From assembly GCA_027186245.1 (NCBI GenBank), contig CP114482.1, forward strand, positions 21,843,209-21,907,208: 64,000 bases of DNA. The letters are read 5' to 3'. How positions within the stretch are numbered: position 1 is the first letter of the stretch; each line of letters starts with the position of its first letter. Positions 13,931 through 23,630 of the stretch are shown here, one piece after another. The stretch comes from Coriaria nepalensis (lineage: Eukaryota; Streptophyta; Magnoliopsida; Cucurbitales; Coriariaceae). The position numbers and the translations under genes are program-made. Below the pieces are notes generated by a model, which saw nothing but the letters and a program-made list of their open reading frames with translations, searched no databases and had not been told where the DNA came from.

Positions 13931-16895
13931 TCTAAATTAAGTCGAACGAATTCTATTTTCGCCTTTCAAACATGATTTTCTTACATAACTTGCAATTAGG
14001 CTATTAAAGACAACAATGCATTGTTTTAGCCATAAAAAGCGTATCATTCAGTCTTTTCATGTCATTAAATTGTTTGGAAGCACTTCGAACGAATTCTATT
14101 TTTGCATTTAAGACACGACTTTCATGCATAACTTGCAATTGATCTATTGAAGGCAACTATCCATTTTTTTAGCCTTAAAGTCATATTATTGCGTCTCTTT
14201 TAGTCAGTAAATCATTCTAAATCACTTCGAATGAAATTCGGCCTTTAAACATGACTTTCGTGCATAACTTGGAGTTGATCTATTGAAGGCAACAATGCAT
14301 TTGTTTAGCCTTAAAGTCATGTCAATGACTCTCTTCTAGTCGTTAAATCATTCTAAATTAAGTCGAACGAATTCTATTTTCGCCCTTCAAACATGATTTT
14401 ATTACATAACTTGCAACTAATCCATTGAAGACAACAATGCATTGTTTTAGCCATAAAAAGCATATCATTCAGTGTTTTCATATCATTAAATTGTTTGGAA
14501 GCACTTCGAAAAAATTCTATTTGTGCATTTGAGACACGACTTTCATACATAACTTGCAATTGATCTATTGATGGCAACTATCCTATTTTTTAGCCTTAAA
14601 GTCATATTTTTGCGTCTATTTTAGTCAGTAAATCATTCTAAATCACTTCAAATGAAATTCGGCCTTTAAACATGACTTTCGTGCATAACTTGCAGTTGAT
14701 GTATTGAAGGCAACAATGCATTTGTTTAGCCTTAAAGTCATGTCAATGAGTCTCTTCTAGTCGTTAAATCATTCTAAATTAAGTCGAACGAATTCTATTT
14801 TTGCCCTTCAAACATGATTTTATTACATAACTCGCAATTAATCCATTGAAGACAACAATGCATTGTTTTAGCCATAAAAAGCGTATCATTCAGTCTTTTC
14901 ATGTCATTAAATTGTTTGGAAGCACTTCGAACCAATTCTATTTTTGCATTTAAGACACGACTTTCATGCATAACTTGCAATTCATCTATTGAAGGCAACT
15001 ATCCATTTTTTTAGCCATAAAGTCATATTATTGCGTCTATTTTAGTCAGTAAATCATTCTAAATCACTTCAAATGAAATTCGGCCTTTAAACATGACTTT
15101 CATGCATAACTTGCAGTTGATGTATTGAAGGCAACAATGCATTTGTTTAGCCTTAAAGTCATGTCAATGAGTCTCTTCTAGTCGTTAAATCATTCTAAAT
15201 TAAGTCGAACGAATTCTATTTTCGCCCTTCAAACATGATTTTCTTACATAACTTGCAATTAGGCTATTGAAGACAACAATGCATTGTTTTAGCCATAAAA
15301 AGCGTATCATTCAGTCTTTTCATGTCATTAAATTGTTTGGAAGCACTTCGAACCAATTCTATTTTTGCATTTAAGACACGACTTTCATGCATAACTTGCA
15401 ATTGATCTATTGAAGTCAACTATCCATTTTTTTAGCCTTAAAGTCATATTATTGCGTCTCTTTTAGTCAGTAAATCATTCTAAATCACTTCGAATGAAAT
15501 TCGGCCTTTAAACATGACTTTCGTGCATAACTTGGAGTTGATCTATTGAAGGCAACAATGCATTTGTTTAGCCTTAAAGTCATGTCAATGAGTCTCTTCT
15601 AGTCGTTAAATCATTCTAAATTAAGTCGAACGAATTCTATTTTTGCCCTTCAAACACGATTTTATTACATAACTCGCAATTAATCCATTGAAGACAACAA
15701 TGCATTGTTTTAGCCATAAAAAGCGTATCATTCAGTCTTTTCTTGTCATTAAATTATTTGGAAGCACTTCGAACCAATTCTATTTTTGCATTTAAGACAC
15801 GACTTTCATGCATAACTTGCAATTGATCTATTGAAGGCAACTATCCATTTTTTTAGCCTTAAAGTCATATTATTGCGTCTATTTTAGTCAGTAAATCATT
15901 CTAAATCACTTCAAATGAAATTCGGCCTTTAAACATGACTTTCGTGCGTAACTTGGAGTTGATCTATTGAAGGCAGCAATGCATTTGTTTAGCCTTAAAG
16001 TCATGTCAATGAGTCTCTTCTAGTCGTTAAATCATTCTAAATTAAGTCGAACGAATTCTATTTTCGCCCTTCAAACATGATTTTCTTACATAACTTGCAA
16101 TTAGGCTATTGAAGACAACAATGCATTGTTTTAGCCATAAAAGGCGTATCATTCAGTCTTTTCATGTCATTAAATTGTTTGGAAGCACTTCGAACGAATT
16201 CTATTTTTGCATTTAAGACACGACTTTCATGCATAACTTGCAATTGATCTATTGAAGGCAACTATCCATTTTTTTAGCCTTAAAGTCATATTATTGCGTC
16301 TCTTTTAGTCAGTAAATCATTCTAAATCACTTCGAATGAAATTCGGCCTTTAAACATGACTTTCGTGCATAACTTGGAGTTGATCTATTGAAGGCAACAA
16401 TGCATTTGTTTAGCCTTAAAGTCATGTCAATGAGTCTCTTCTAGTCGTTAAATCATTCTAAATTAAGTCGAACGAATTCTATTTTCGCCCTTCAAACATG
16501 ATTTTCTTACATAACTTGCAATTAGGCTATTGAAGACAACAATGCATTGTTTTAGCCATAAAAAGCGTATCATTCAGTCTTTTCATGTCATTAAATTGTT
16601 TGGAAGCACTTCGAACGAATTCTATTTTTGCATTTAAGACACGACCTTCATGCATAACTTGCAATTGATCTATTGAAGGCAACTAACCATTTTTTTAGCC
16701 TTCAAGTCATATTATTGCGTCTCTTTTAGTCAGTAAATCATTCTAAATCACTTCGAATGAAATTCGGCCTTTAAACATGACTTTCGTGCATAACTTGGAG
16801 TTGATCTATTGAAGGCAACAATGCATTTGTTTAGCCTTAAAGTCATGTCAATGAGTCTCTTCTAGTCATTAAATCATTCTAAATTAAGTCGAACG
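13931..16895 (+). repeat. Mosaic monomers between the 7-mer and 3-mer domains
   Basis: The first part (to about 14790) duplicates 6347-7206 at an offset of 7584 bp, including ATGACTCTCT and the A variant TTGCAACTAATCC. From 14795 the monomers begin to follow the 3-monomer pattern seen further right: an A with TTTATTACATAACTCGC and a B/C with GCGTCTATTTTAG and CAAATG, then TTTCTTACATAACTTGC monomers, of which those at about 16058 and 16479 have CGAACGAATTC before B. The order is not strictly periodic (14795 to 15636 is two monomers, 15636 to 16900 three). No gene or insertion is visible. Confidence 0.65.
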
Positions 16896-18158
16896 AATTC
16901 TATTTTCGCCCTTCAAACATGATTTTATTACATAACTCGCAATTAATCCATTGAAGACAACAATGCATTGTTTTAGCCATAAAAAGCATATCATTCAGTC
17001 TTTTCATATCATTAAATTGTTTGGAAGCACTTCGAAAAAATTCTATTTTTGCATTTGAGGCACGACTTTCATACATAACTTGCAATTGATCTGTTGAAGG
17101 CAACTATCCTATTTTTTAGCCTTAAAGTCATATTTTTGCGTCTATTTTAGTCAGTAAATTATTCTAAATCACTTCAAATGAAATTCGGCCTTTAAACATG
17201 ACTTTCGTGCATAACTTGCAGTTGATGTATTGAAGGCAACAATGCATTTGTTTAGCCTTAAAGTCATGTCAATGAGTCTCTTCTAGTCGTTAAATCATTC
17301 TAAATTAAGTCGAACGAATTCTATTTTCGCCCTTCAAACATGATTTTCTTACATAACTTGCAATTAGGCTATTGAAGACAACAATGCATTGTTTTAGCCT
17401 GAAAAAGCATATCATTCAGTGTTTTCATGTCATTAAATTGTTTGGAAGCACTTCGAACCAATTCTATTTTCGCATTTAAGACACGACTTTCATGCATAAC
17501 TTGCAATTGACCTATTGAAGGCAACTATCCATTTTTTTAGCCTTAAAGTCATATTATTGCGTCTCTTTTAGTCAGTAAATCATTCTAAATCACTTCGAAT
17601 GAAATTCGGCCTTTAAACATGACTTTCGTGCATAACTTGGAGTTGATCTATTGAAGGCAACAATGCATTTGTTTAGCCTTAAAGTCATGTCAATGAGTCT
17701 CTTCTAGTCGTTAAATCATTCTAAATTAAGTCGAACGAATTCTATTTTCGCCTTTCAAACATGATTTTCTTACATAACTTGCAATTAGGCTATTAAAGAC
17801 AACAATGCATTGTTTTAGCCATAAAAAGCGTATCATTCAGTCTTTTCATGTCATTAAATTGTTTGGAAGCACTTCGAACGAATTCTATTTTTGCATTTAA
17901 GACACGACTTTCATGCATAACTTGCAATTGATCTATTGAAGGCAACTATCCATTTTTTTAGCCTTAAAGTCATATTATTGCGTCTCTTTTAGTCAGTAAA
18001 TCATTCTAAATCACTTCGAATGAAATTCGGCCTTTAAACATGACTTTCGTGCATAACTTGGAGTTGATCTATTGAAGGCAACAATGCATTTGTTTAGCCT
18101 TAAAGTCATGTCAATGAGTCTCTTCTAGTCGTTAAATCATTCTAAATTAAGTCGAACG
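16896..18158 (+). repeat. 3-monomer HOR, copy 1 (1263 bp)
   Basis: Monomer 1 has the TTTATTACATAACTCGC A subunit, GCGTCTATTTTAG, AAATTATTC and CAAATG. Monomer 2 has TTTCTTACATAACTTGC with GGCTATTGAAG and GGAGTTGATCT. Monomer 3 has CGCCTTTCAAAC, CTATTAAAGAC and CGAACGAATTC before B. The same order recurs in the next 1263 bp. Monomer 2 has private changes (GTTTTAGCCTGAAAAAG and CAGTGTTTTC). Confidence 0.8.
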
Positions 18159-19421
18159 AATTCTATTTTTGCCCTTCAAACATGATTTTATTACATAACT
18201 CGCAATTAATCCATTGAAGACAACAATGCATTGTTTTAGCCATAAAAAGCGTATCATTCAGTCTTTTCATGTCATTAAATTGTTTGGAAGCACTTCGAAC
18301 CAATTCTATTTTTGCATTTAAGACACGACTTTCATGCATAACTTGCAATTGATCTATTGAAGGCAACTATCCATTTTTTTAGCCTTAAAGTCATATTATT
18401 GCGTCTATTTTAGTCAGTAAATTATTCTAAATCACTTCAAATGAAATTCGGCCTTTAAACATGACTTTCGTGCATAACTTGCAGTTGATGTATTGAAGGC
18501 AACAATGCATTTGTTTAGCCTTAAAGTCATGTCAATGAGTCTCTTCTAGTCGTTAAATCATTCTAAATTAAGTCGAACGAATTCTATTTCCGCCCTTCAA
18601 ACATGATTTTCTTACATAACTTGCAATTAGGCTATTGAAGACAACAATGCATTGTTTTAGCCATAAAAAGCGTATCATTCAGTCTTTTCATGTCATTAAA
18701 TTGTTTGGAAGCACTTCGAACCAATTCTATTTTTGCATTTAAGACACGACTTTCATGCATAACTTGCAATTGATCTATTGAAGGCAACTATACATTTTTT
18801 TAGCCTTAAAGTCATATTATTGCGTCTCTTTTAGTCAATAAATCATTCTAAATCACTTCGAATGAAATTCGGCCTTTAAACATGACTTTCGTGCATAACT
18901 TGGAGTTGATCTATTGAAGGCAACAATGCATTTGTTTAGCCTTAAAGTCATGTCAATGAGTCTCTTCTAGTCGTTAAATCATTCTAAATTAAGTCGAACG
19001 AATTCTATTTTCGCCTTTCAAACATGATTTTCTTACATAACTTGCAATTAGGCTATTAAAGACAACAATGCATTGTTTTAGCCATAAAAAGCGTATCATT
19101 CAGTCTTTTCATGTCATTAAATTGTTTGGAAGCACTTCGAACGAATTCTATTTTTGCATTTAAGACACGACTTTCATGCATAACTTGCAATTGATCTATT
19201 GAGGGCAACTATCCATTTTTTTAGCCTTAAAGTCATATTATTGCGTCTCTTTTAGTCAGTAAATCATTCTAAATCACTTCGAATGAAATTCGGCCTTTAA
19301 ACATGACTTTCGTGCATAACTTGGAGTTGATCTATTGAAGGCAACAATGCATTTGTTTAGCCTTAAAGTCATGTCAATGAGTCTCTTCTAGTCATTAAAT
19401 CATTCTAAATTAAGTCGAACG
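18159..19421 (+). repeat. 3-monomer HOR, copy 2 (1263 bp)
   Basis: The same three monomer types follow in the same order. Marks lie exactly 1263 bp from copy 1: CCTTTCAAAC at 17751 and 19014, and the B-type EcoRI site near 17880 and 19143. Private changes include TATTTCCGCCC near 18586 and CTATACATTTT near 18787. Confidence 0.8.
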
Positions 19422-19842
19422 AATTCTATTTTTGCCCTTCAAACATGATTTTATTACATAACTCGCAATTCATCCATTGAAGACAACAATGCATTGTTTT
19501 AGCCATAAAAAGCGTATCATTCAGTCTTTTCATGTCATTAAATTGTTTAGAAGCACTTCGAACCAATTCTATTTTTGCATTTAAGACACGACTTTCATGC
19601 ATAACTTGCAATTGATCTGTTGAAGTCAACTATCCATTTTTTTAGCCTTAAAGTCATATTATTGCGTCTATTTTAGTCTGTAAATCATTCTAAATCACTT
19701 CAAATGAAATTCGGCCTTTAAACATGACTTTCGTGCATAACTTGCAGTTGATGTATTGAAGGCAACAATGCATTTGTTTAGCCTTAAAGTCATGTCAATG
19801 AGTCTCTTCTAGTCGTTAAATCATTCTAAATTAAGTCGAACG
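19422..19842 (+). repeat. 3-monomer HOR, copy 3, first monomer only
   Basis: This monomer repeats the monomer 1 type (TTTTTGCCC, TTTATTACATAACTCGC, GCGTCTATTTTAG, CAAATG) 1263 bp after the one at 18159. The following monomer (from about 19843) has AACATGCAATTAGG and CATACGTAACTTGC and no longer fits the pattern, so the HOR stops here. Confidence 0.7.
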
Positions 19843-20261
19843 AATTCTATTTTCGCCCTTCAAACATGATTTTCTTACATAACATGCAATTAGGCTATTG
19901 AAGACAACAATGCATTGTTTTAGCCATAAAAAGCATATCATTCAGTCTTTTCATGTCATTAATTGTTTGGAAGCACTTCGAACCAATTCTATTTGTGCAT
20001 TTGAGACACGACTTTCATACGTAACTTGCAATTGATCTATTGAAGGCAACTATCCATTTTTTTAGCCTTAAAGTCATATTTTTGCGTCTATTTTAGTCAG
20101 TAAATCATTCTAAATAACTTCAAATGAAATTCGGTGTTTAAACATGACTTTCATGCATAACTTGCAGTTGATGTATTCAAGGCAACAATGCATTTGTTTA
20201 GCCTTAAAGTCATGTCAATGAGTCTCTTCTAGTCGTTAAATCATTCTAAATTAAGTCGAAC

Positions 20262-20267
20262 GAATTC
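20262..20267. other. EcoRI site marking the monomer boundary
   Basis: GAATTC lies at the start of nearly every A subunit, so EcoRI digestion would give a 421-bp ladder. It is lost in copies reading ACAAATTCT (near 24893, 25314, 60653) and GAATTGTATT (near 45928 and again in the next two 10-monomer copies). Additional sites arise in B copies preceded by CGAACG (near 6507, 9457, 14091, 16196, 16617, 17880, 19143), all of them in the left third. Confidence 0.9.
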
Positions 20268-20405
20268 TATTTTCGCCCTTCAAACATGATTTTCTTACAT
20301 AACTTGCAATTAGGCTATTGAAGACAACAATGCATTGTTTTAGCCATAAAAAGCGTATCATTCAGTCTTTTCATGTCATTAAATTGTTTGGAAGCACTTC
20401 GAACC
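20263..20405 (+). repeat. Subunit A of the monomer (143 bp)
   Basis: A is recognised by AATTCTATTTTCGCCCTTC at its start, GGCTATTGAAGACAACAATG in the middle and GCCATAAAAAGCGTATC after that. It holds the EcoRI site at its left edge and the perfect palindrome at 20326-20339. The main variants along the array are a TTTTTGCCC start, TTTATTACATAACTCGC in place of TTTCTTACATAACTTGC, AATCCATTG in place of GGCTATTG, AGCATATC in place of AGCGTATC, and a one-base loss giving TACATACTTGC. These variants are the main diagnostic marks for higher-order repeats. Confidence 0.93.
20326..20339. repeat. 14-bp perfect palindrome in subunit A
   Basis: AACAATGCATTGTT reads the same on both strands. It is present in most A subunits. 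C keeps only the 8-bp centre AATGCATT (reads AACAATGCATTTGTTT), and B has lost it. In part of the right half, A reads AATGCATTATTTTAGCC or AATGCACTATTTTAG, which breaks the symmetry. Short dyads are recurrent in centromeric satellites, but a role here is only inferred. Confidence 0.85.
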
Positions 20406-20548
20406 AATTCTATTTTTGCATTTAAGACACGACTTTCATGCATAACTTGCAATTGATCTATTGAAGGCAACTATCCATTTTTTTAGCCTTAAAGTCATAT
20501 TATTGCGTCTCTTTTAGTCAGTAAATCATTCTAAATCACTTCGAATGA
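20406..20548 (+). repeat. Subunit B of the monomer (143 bp)
   Basis: B is recognised by AATTCTATTTTTGCATTTAA at its start, then GACACGACTTTCATGCATAA, CAACTATCCATTTTTTTAGC with a T7 tract, and CTTTTAGTCAGTAAATC. It aligns with A and C through the shared CATAACTTGCAATTGAT core and the GCCTTAAAGTCAT block. The position where A has its palindrome reads CTATCCATTTTTTT in B, so the palindrome is absent. Frequent variants are TTGTGCATTTGAG, GCGTCTATTTTAG, TTTTTCCATTTG and a B copy preceded by CGAACG, which creates an additional EcoRI site. Confidence 0.93.
20441..20454 (+). repeat. Conserved core CATAACTTGCARTT, three per monomer
   Basis: This 14-base block is the most constant stretch shared by all three subunits. 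In the reference monomer it starts at 20298 (A), 20441 (B) and 20577 (C, where this copy reads CATAACTTGGAGTT). The spacing is 143, 136 and about 142 bp to the next A. Over the whole window this gives roughly 450 regularly spaced copies. Constancy across subunits that otherwise differ suggests either the ancestral repeat core or selection for protein binding or nucleosome placement; the sequence alone cannot separate these. Confidence 0.75.
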
Positions 20549-20554
20549 AATTCG
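20542..20554. repeat. Inverted repeat at the B/C junction
   Basis: CGAAT-GAA-ATTCG is a perfect 5-bp inverted repeat with a 3-base spacer, spanning the end of B and the start of C. It is intact where the junction reads CTTCGAATGAAATTCGG and broken where it reads CTTCAAATG, the C-to-T type change that is common in many monomers. Function unknown. Confidence 0.7.
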
Positions 20555-20683
20555 GCCTTTAAACATGACTTTCGTGCATAACTTGGAGTTGATCTATTGA
20601 AGGAAACAATGCATTTGTTTAGCCTTAAAGTCATGTCAATGAGTCTCTTCTAGTCGTTAAATCATTCTCAATTAAGTCGAACG
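20549..20683 (+). repeat. Subunit C of the monomer (135 bp)
   Basis: C is recognised by AATTCGGCCTTTAAACATGA, then CTTTCGTGCATAACTTG, GGCAACAATGCATTTGTTTA and GAGTCTCTTCTAGTCGTTAA. It is about 8 bp shorter than A and B, mostly because its first block is shorter (AATTCGGCCTTTAAACATGAC against the longer B equivalent). Common alternatives are GGAGTTGATCTATTG or GCAGTTGATGTATTG after the core, CGGTGTTT or CGGCATTT near the start, CAAATG or CGAATG just upstream, and AGTAATGCAATGAG in place of AGTCATGTCAATGAG (one base shorter). Confidence 0.93.
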
Positions 20684-21104
20684 AATTCTATTTTCGCCCT
20701 TCAAACATGATTTTCTTACATAACTTGCAATTAGGCTATTGAAGACAACAATGCATTGTTTTAGCCATAAAAAGCATATCATTCAGTCTTTTCATATCAT
20801 TAAATTGTTTGGAAGCACTTCGAACCAATTCTATTTTTTCATTTGAGACACGACTTTCATACATAACTTGCAATTGATCTGTTGAAGGCAACTATCCATT
20901 TTTTTAGCCATAAAGTCATATTTTTGCGTCTATTTTAGTCAGTAAATCATTCTAAATAACTTCGAATGAAATTCGGCCTTTAAACATGACTTTCGTGCAT
21001 AACTTGGAGTTGATCTATTGAAGGAAACAATGCATTTGTTTAGCCTTAAAGTCATGTCAATGAGTCTCTTCTAGTCGTTAAATCATTCTCAATTAAGTCG
21101 AACG

Positions 21105-21946
21105 AATTCTATTTTCGCCCTTCAAACATGATTTTCTTACATAACTTGCAATTAGGCTATTGAAGACAACAATGCATTGTTTTAGCCATAAAAAGCGTAT
21201 CATTCAGTCTTTTCATGTCATTAAATTGTTTGGAAGCACTTCGAACCAATTCTATTTTTCCATTTTAGACACGACTTTCATACATAACTTGCAATTGACC
21301 TATTGAAGGCAACTATGCATTTTTTTAGCCTTAAAGTCATATTATTGCGTCTCTTTTAGTCAGTAAATCATTCTAAATAACTTCAAATGAAATTCGGTGT
21401 TTAAACATGACTTTCGTGCATAACTTGCAGTTGATGTATTGAAGGCAACAATGCATTTGTTTAGCCTTAAAGTCATGTCAATGAGTCTCCTCTAGTCGTT
21501 AAATCATTCTAAATTAAGTCGAACGAATTCTATTTTCGCCCTTCAAACATGATTTTCTTACATAACTTGCAATTAGGCTATTGAAGACAACAATGCATTG
21601 TTTTAGCCATAAAAAGCGTATCATTCAGTCTTTTCATGTCATTAAATTGTTTGGAAGCACTTCGAACCAATTCTATTTTTGCATTTAAGACACGACTTTC
21701 ATGCATAACTTGCAATTGATCTATTGAAGGCAACTATCCATTTTTTTAGCCTTAAAGTCATATTATTGCGTCTCTTTTAGTCAGTAAATCATTCTAAATC
21801 ACTTCAAATGAAATTTGCCCTTTAAACATGACTTTCGTGCATAACTTGCAGTTGATGTATTGAAGGCAACAATGCATTTGTTTAGCCTTAAAGTCATGCC
21901 AAAGAGTCTCTTCTAGTCGTTAAATCATTCTAAATTAAGTCGAACG
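21105..21946 (+). repeat. 2-monomer HOR, copy 1 (842 bp)
   Basis: Monomer X has TTTTTCCATTTTAGACAC in B, TTGACCTATTG, CTATGCATTTT and AATAACTTCAAATG with CGGTGTTT in C. Monomer Y has an ordinary B, then GAAATTTGCCCTTTAAAC in C and CATGCCAAAGAGTC at the end. CATGCCAAAG recurs at 21895, 22737 and 23579, each 842 bp apart. The X monomer of this copy and that of copy 3 share GAGTCTCCTCTAG, 1684 bp apart. Confidence 0.88.
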
Positions 21947-22788
21947 AATTCTATTTTCGCCCTTCAAACATGATTTTCTTACATAACTTGCAATTAGGCT
22001 ATTGAAGACAACAATGCATTGTTTTAGCCATAAAAAGCGTATCATTCAGTCTTTTCATGTCATTAAATTGTTTGGAAGCACTTCGAACCAATTCTATTTT
22101 TCCATTTGAGACACGACTTTCATACATAACTTGCAATAGACCTATTGAAGGCAACTATGCATTTTTTTAGCCTCAAAGTCATATTATTGCGTCCCTTTTA
22201 GTCAGTAAATCATTCTAAATAACTTCAAATGTAATTCGGTGTTTAAACATGACTTTCGTGCATAACTTACAGTTGATGTATTGAAGGCAACAATGCATTT
22301 GTTTAGCCTTAAAGTCATGTCAATGAGTCTCTTCTAGTCGTTAAATCATTCTAAATTAAGTCGAACGAATTCTATTTTCGCCCTTCAAACATGATTTTCT
22401 TACATAACTTGCAATTAGGCTATTGAAGACAACAATGCATTGTTTTAGCCATAAAAAGCGTATCATTCAGTCTTTTCATGTCATTAAATTGTTTGGAAGC
22501 ACTTCGAACCAATTTTATTTTTGCATTTAAGACACGACTTTCATGCATAACTTGCAATTGATCTATTGAAGGCAACTATCCATTTTTTTAGCCTTAAAGT
22601 CATATTATTGCGTCTCTTTTAGTCAGTAAATCATTCTAAATCACTTCAAATGAAATTTGCCCTTTAAACATGACTTTCGTGCATAATATGCAGTTGATGT
22701 ATTGAAGGCAACAATGCATTTGTTTAGCCTTAAAGTCATGCCAAAGAGTCTCTTCTAGTCGTTAAATCATTCTAAATTAAGTCGAACG
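21947..22788 (+). repeat. 2-monomer HOR, copy 2 (842 bp)
   Basis: The same X-Y pair occurs with private changes: TTTTTCCATTTGAG, TTGCAATAGACC, GCGTCCCTTTTAG and AATGTAATTCGG in X; AATTTTATTTTTGC and GCATAATATGCAG in Y. It lacks the GTCTCCTCTAG mark of copies 1 and 3, which suggests that copies 1 and 3 were produced by a two-unit (1684 bp) duplication. Confidence 0.87.
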
Positions 22789-23630
22789 AATTCTATTTTC
22801 GCCCTTCAAACATGATTTTCTTACATAACTTGCAATTAGGCTATTGAAGACAACAATGCATTGTTTTAGCCATAAAAAGCGTATCATTCAGTCTTTTCAT
22901 GTCATTAAATTGTTTGGAAGCACTTCGAACCAATTCTATTTTTCCATTTTAGACACGACTTTCATACATAACTTGCAATTGACCTATTGAAGGCAACTAT
23001 GCATTTTTTTAGCCTTAAAGTCATATTATTGCGTCTCTTTTAGTCAGTAAATCATTCTAAATAACTTCAAATGAAATTCGGTGTTTAAACATGACTTTCG
23101 TGCATAACTTGCAGTTGATGTATTGAAGGCAACAATGCATTTGTTTAGCCTTAAAGTCATGTCAATGAGTCTCCTCTAGTCGTTAAATCATTCTAAATTA
23201 AGTCGAACGAATTCTATTTTCGCCCTTCAAACATGATTTTCTTACATAACTTGCAATTAGGCTATTGAAGACAACAATGCATTGTTTTAGCCATAAAAAG
23301 CGTATCATTCAGTCTTTTCATGTCATTAAATTGTTTGGAAGCACTTCGAACCAATTCTATTTTTGCATTTAAGACACGACTTTCATGCATAACTTGCAAT
23401 TGATCTATTGAAGGCAACTATCCATTTTTTTAGCCTTAAAGTCATATTATTGCGTCTCTTTTAGTCAGTAAATCATTCTAAATCACTTCAAATGAAATTT
23501 GCCCTTTAAACATGACTTTCGTGCATAACTTGCAGTTGATGTATTGAAGGCAACAATGCATTTGTTTAGCCTTAAAGTCATGCCAAAGAGTCTCTTCTAG
23601 TCGTTAAATCATTCTAAATTAAGTCGAACG
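22789..23630 (+). repeat. 2-monomer HOR, copy 3 (842 bp)
   Basis: The X monomer is nearly the same as in copy 1 (TTTTTCCATTTTAGACAC, GTCTCCTCTAG at the end), and Y ends with CATGCCAAAGAG at 23579. The next monomer keeps CATGCCAAAG (24000) but has a different B (GATATATTGAAGTCAAC), so the pair pattern ends. Confidence 0.87.

Larger units (their letters stand above)
20263..20683 (+). repeat. Representative 421-bp monomer (A+B+C)
   Basis: This copy is a clean reference monomer. It divides into three related subunits starting with AATTC at 20263 (A, 143 bp), 20406 (B, 143 bp) and 20549 (C, 135 bp); the next monomer begins at 20684. In the first monomer of the window the same boundaries fall at 52, 195, 338 and 473, so the 143+143+135 layout is stable across the array. 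The choice of A as the first subunit is arbitrary, because the window shows no natural start. Confidence 0.95.
19843..21104 (+). repeat. Short run of unpatterned monomers
   Basis: Three monomers separate the 3-mer and 2-mer domains. The second (20263-20683) is the reference monomer. The monomer boundaries at 20666 and 21087 both carry CATTCTCAATTAAG, and GGAAACAATG precedes both, so neighbouring units were duplicated by one monomer length (421 bp). A one-base loss (CATTAATTGTTTGG) lies near 19965. No gene is visible. Confidence 0.7.

Noticed and set aside
20490..20500. T7 tract in B as a transcription terminator or polymerase III stop
   Set aside because: The tract recurs in every monomer as part of the repeat, and there is no gene or promoter for it to serve.
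20540..20556. CENP-B box at the B/C junction
   Set aside because: CTTCGAATGAAATTCGG resembles the NTTCGNNNNANNCGGGN box, but the CGG is two bases too far away and the third G is missing. I do not count it as a CENP-B box.
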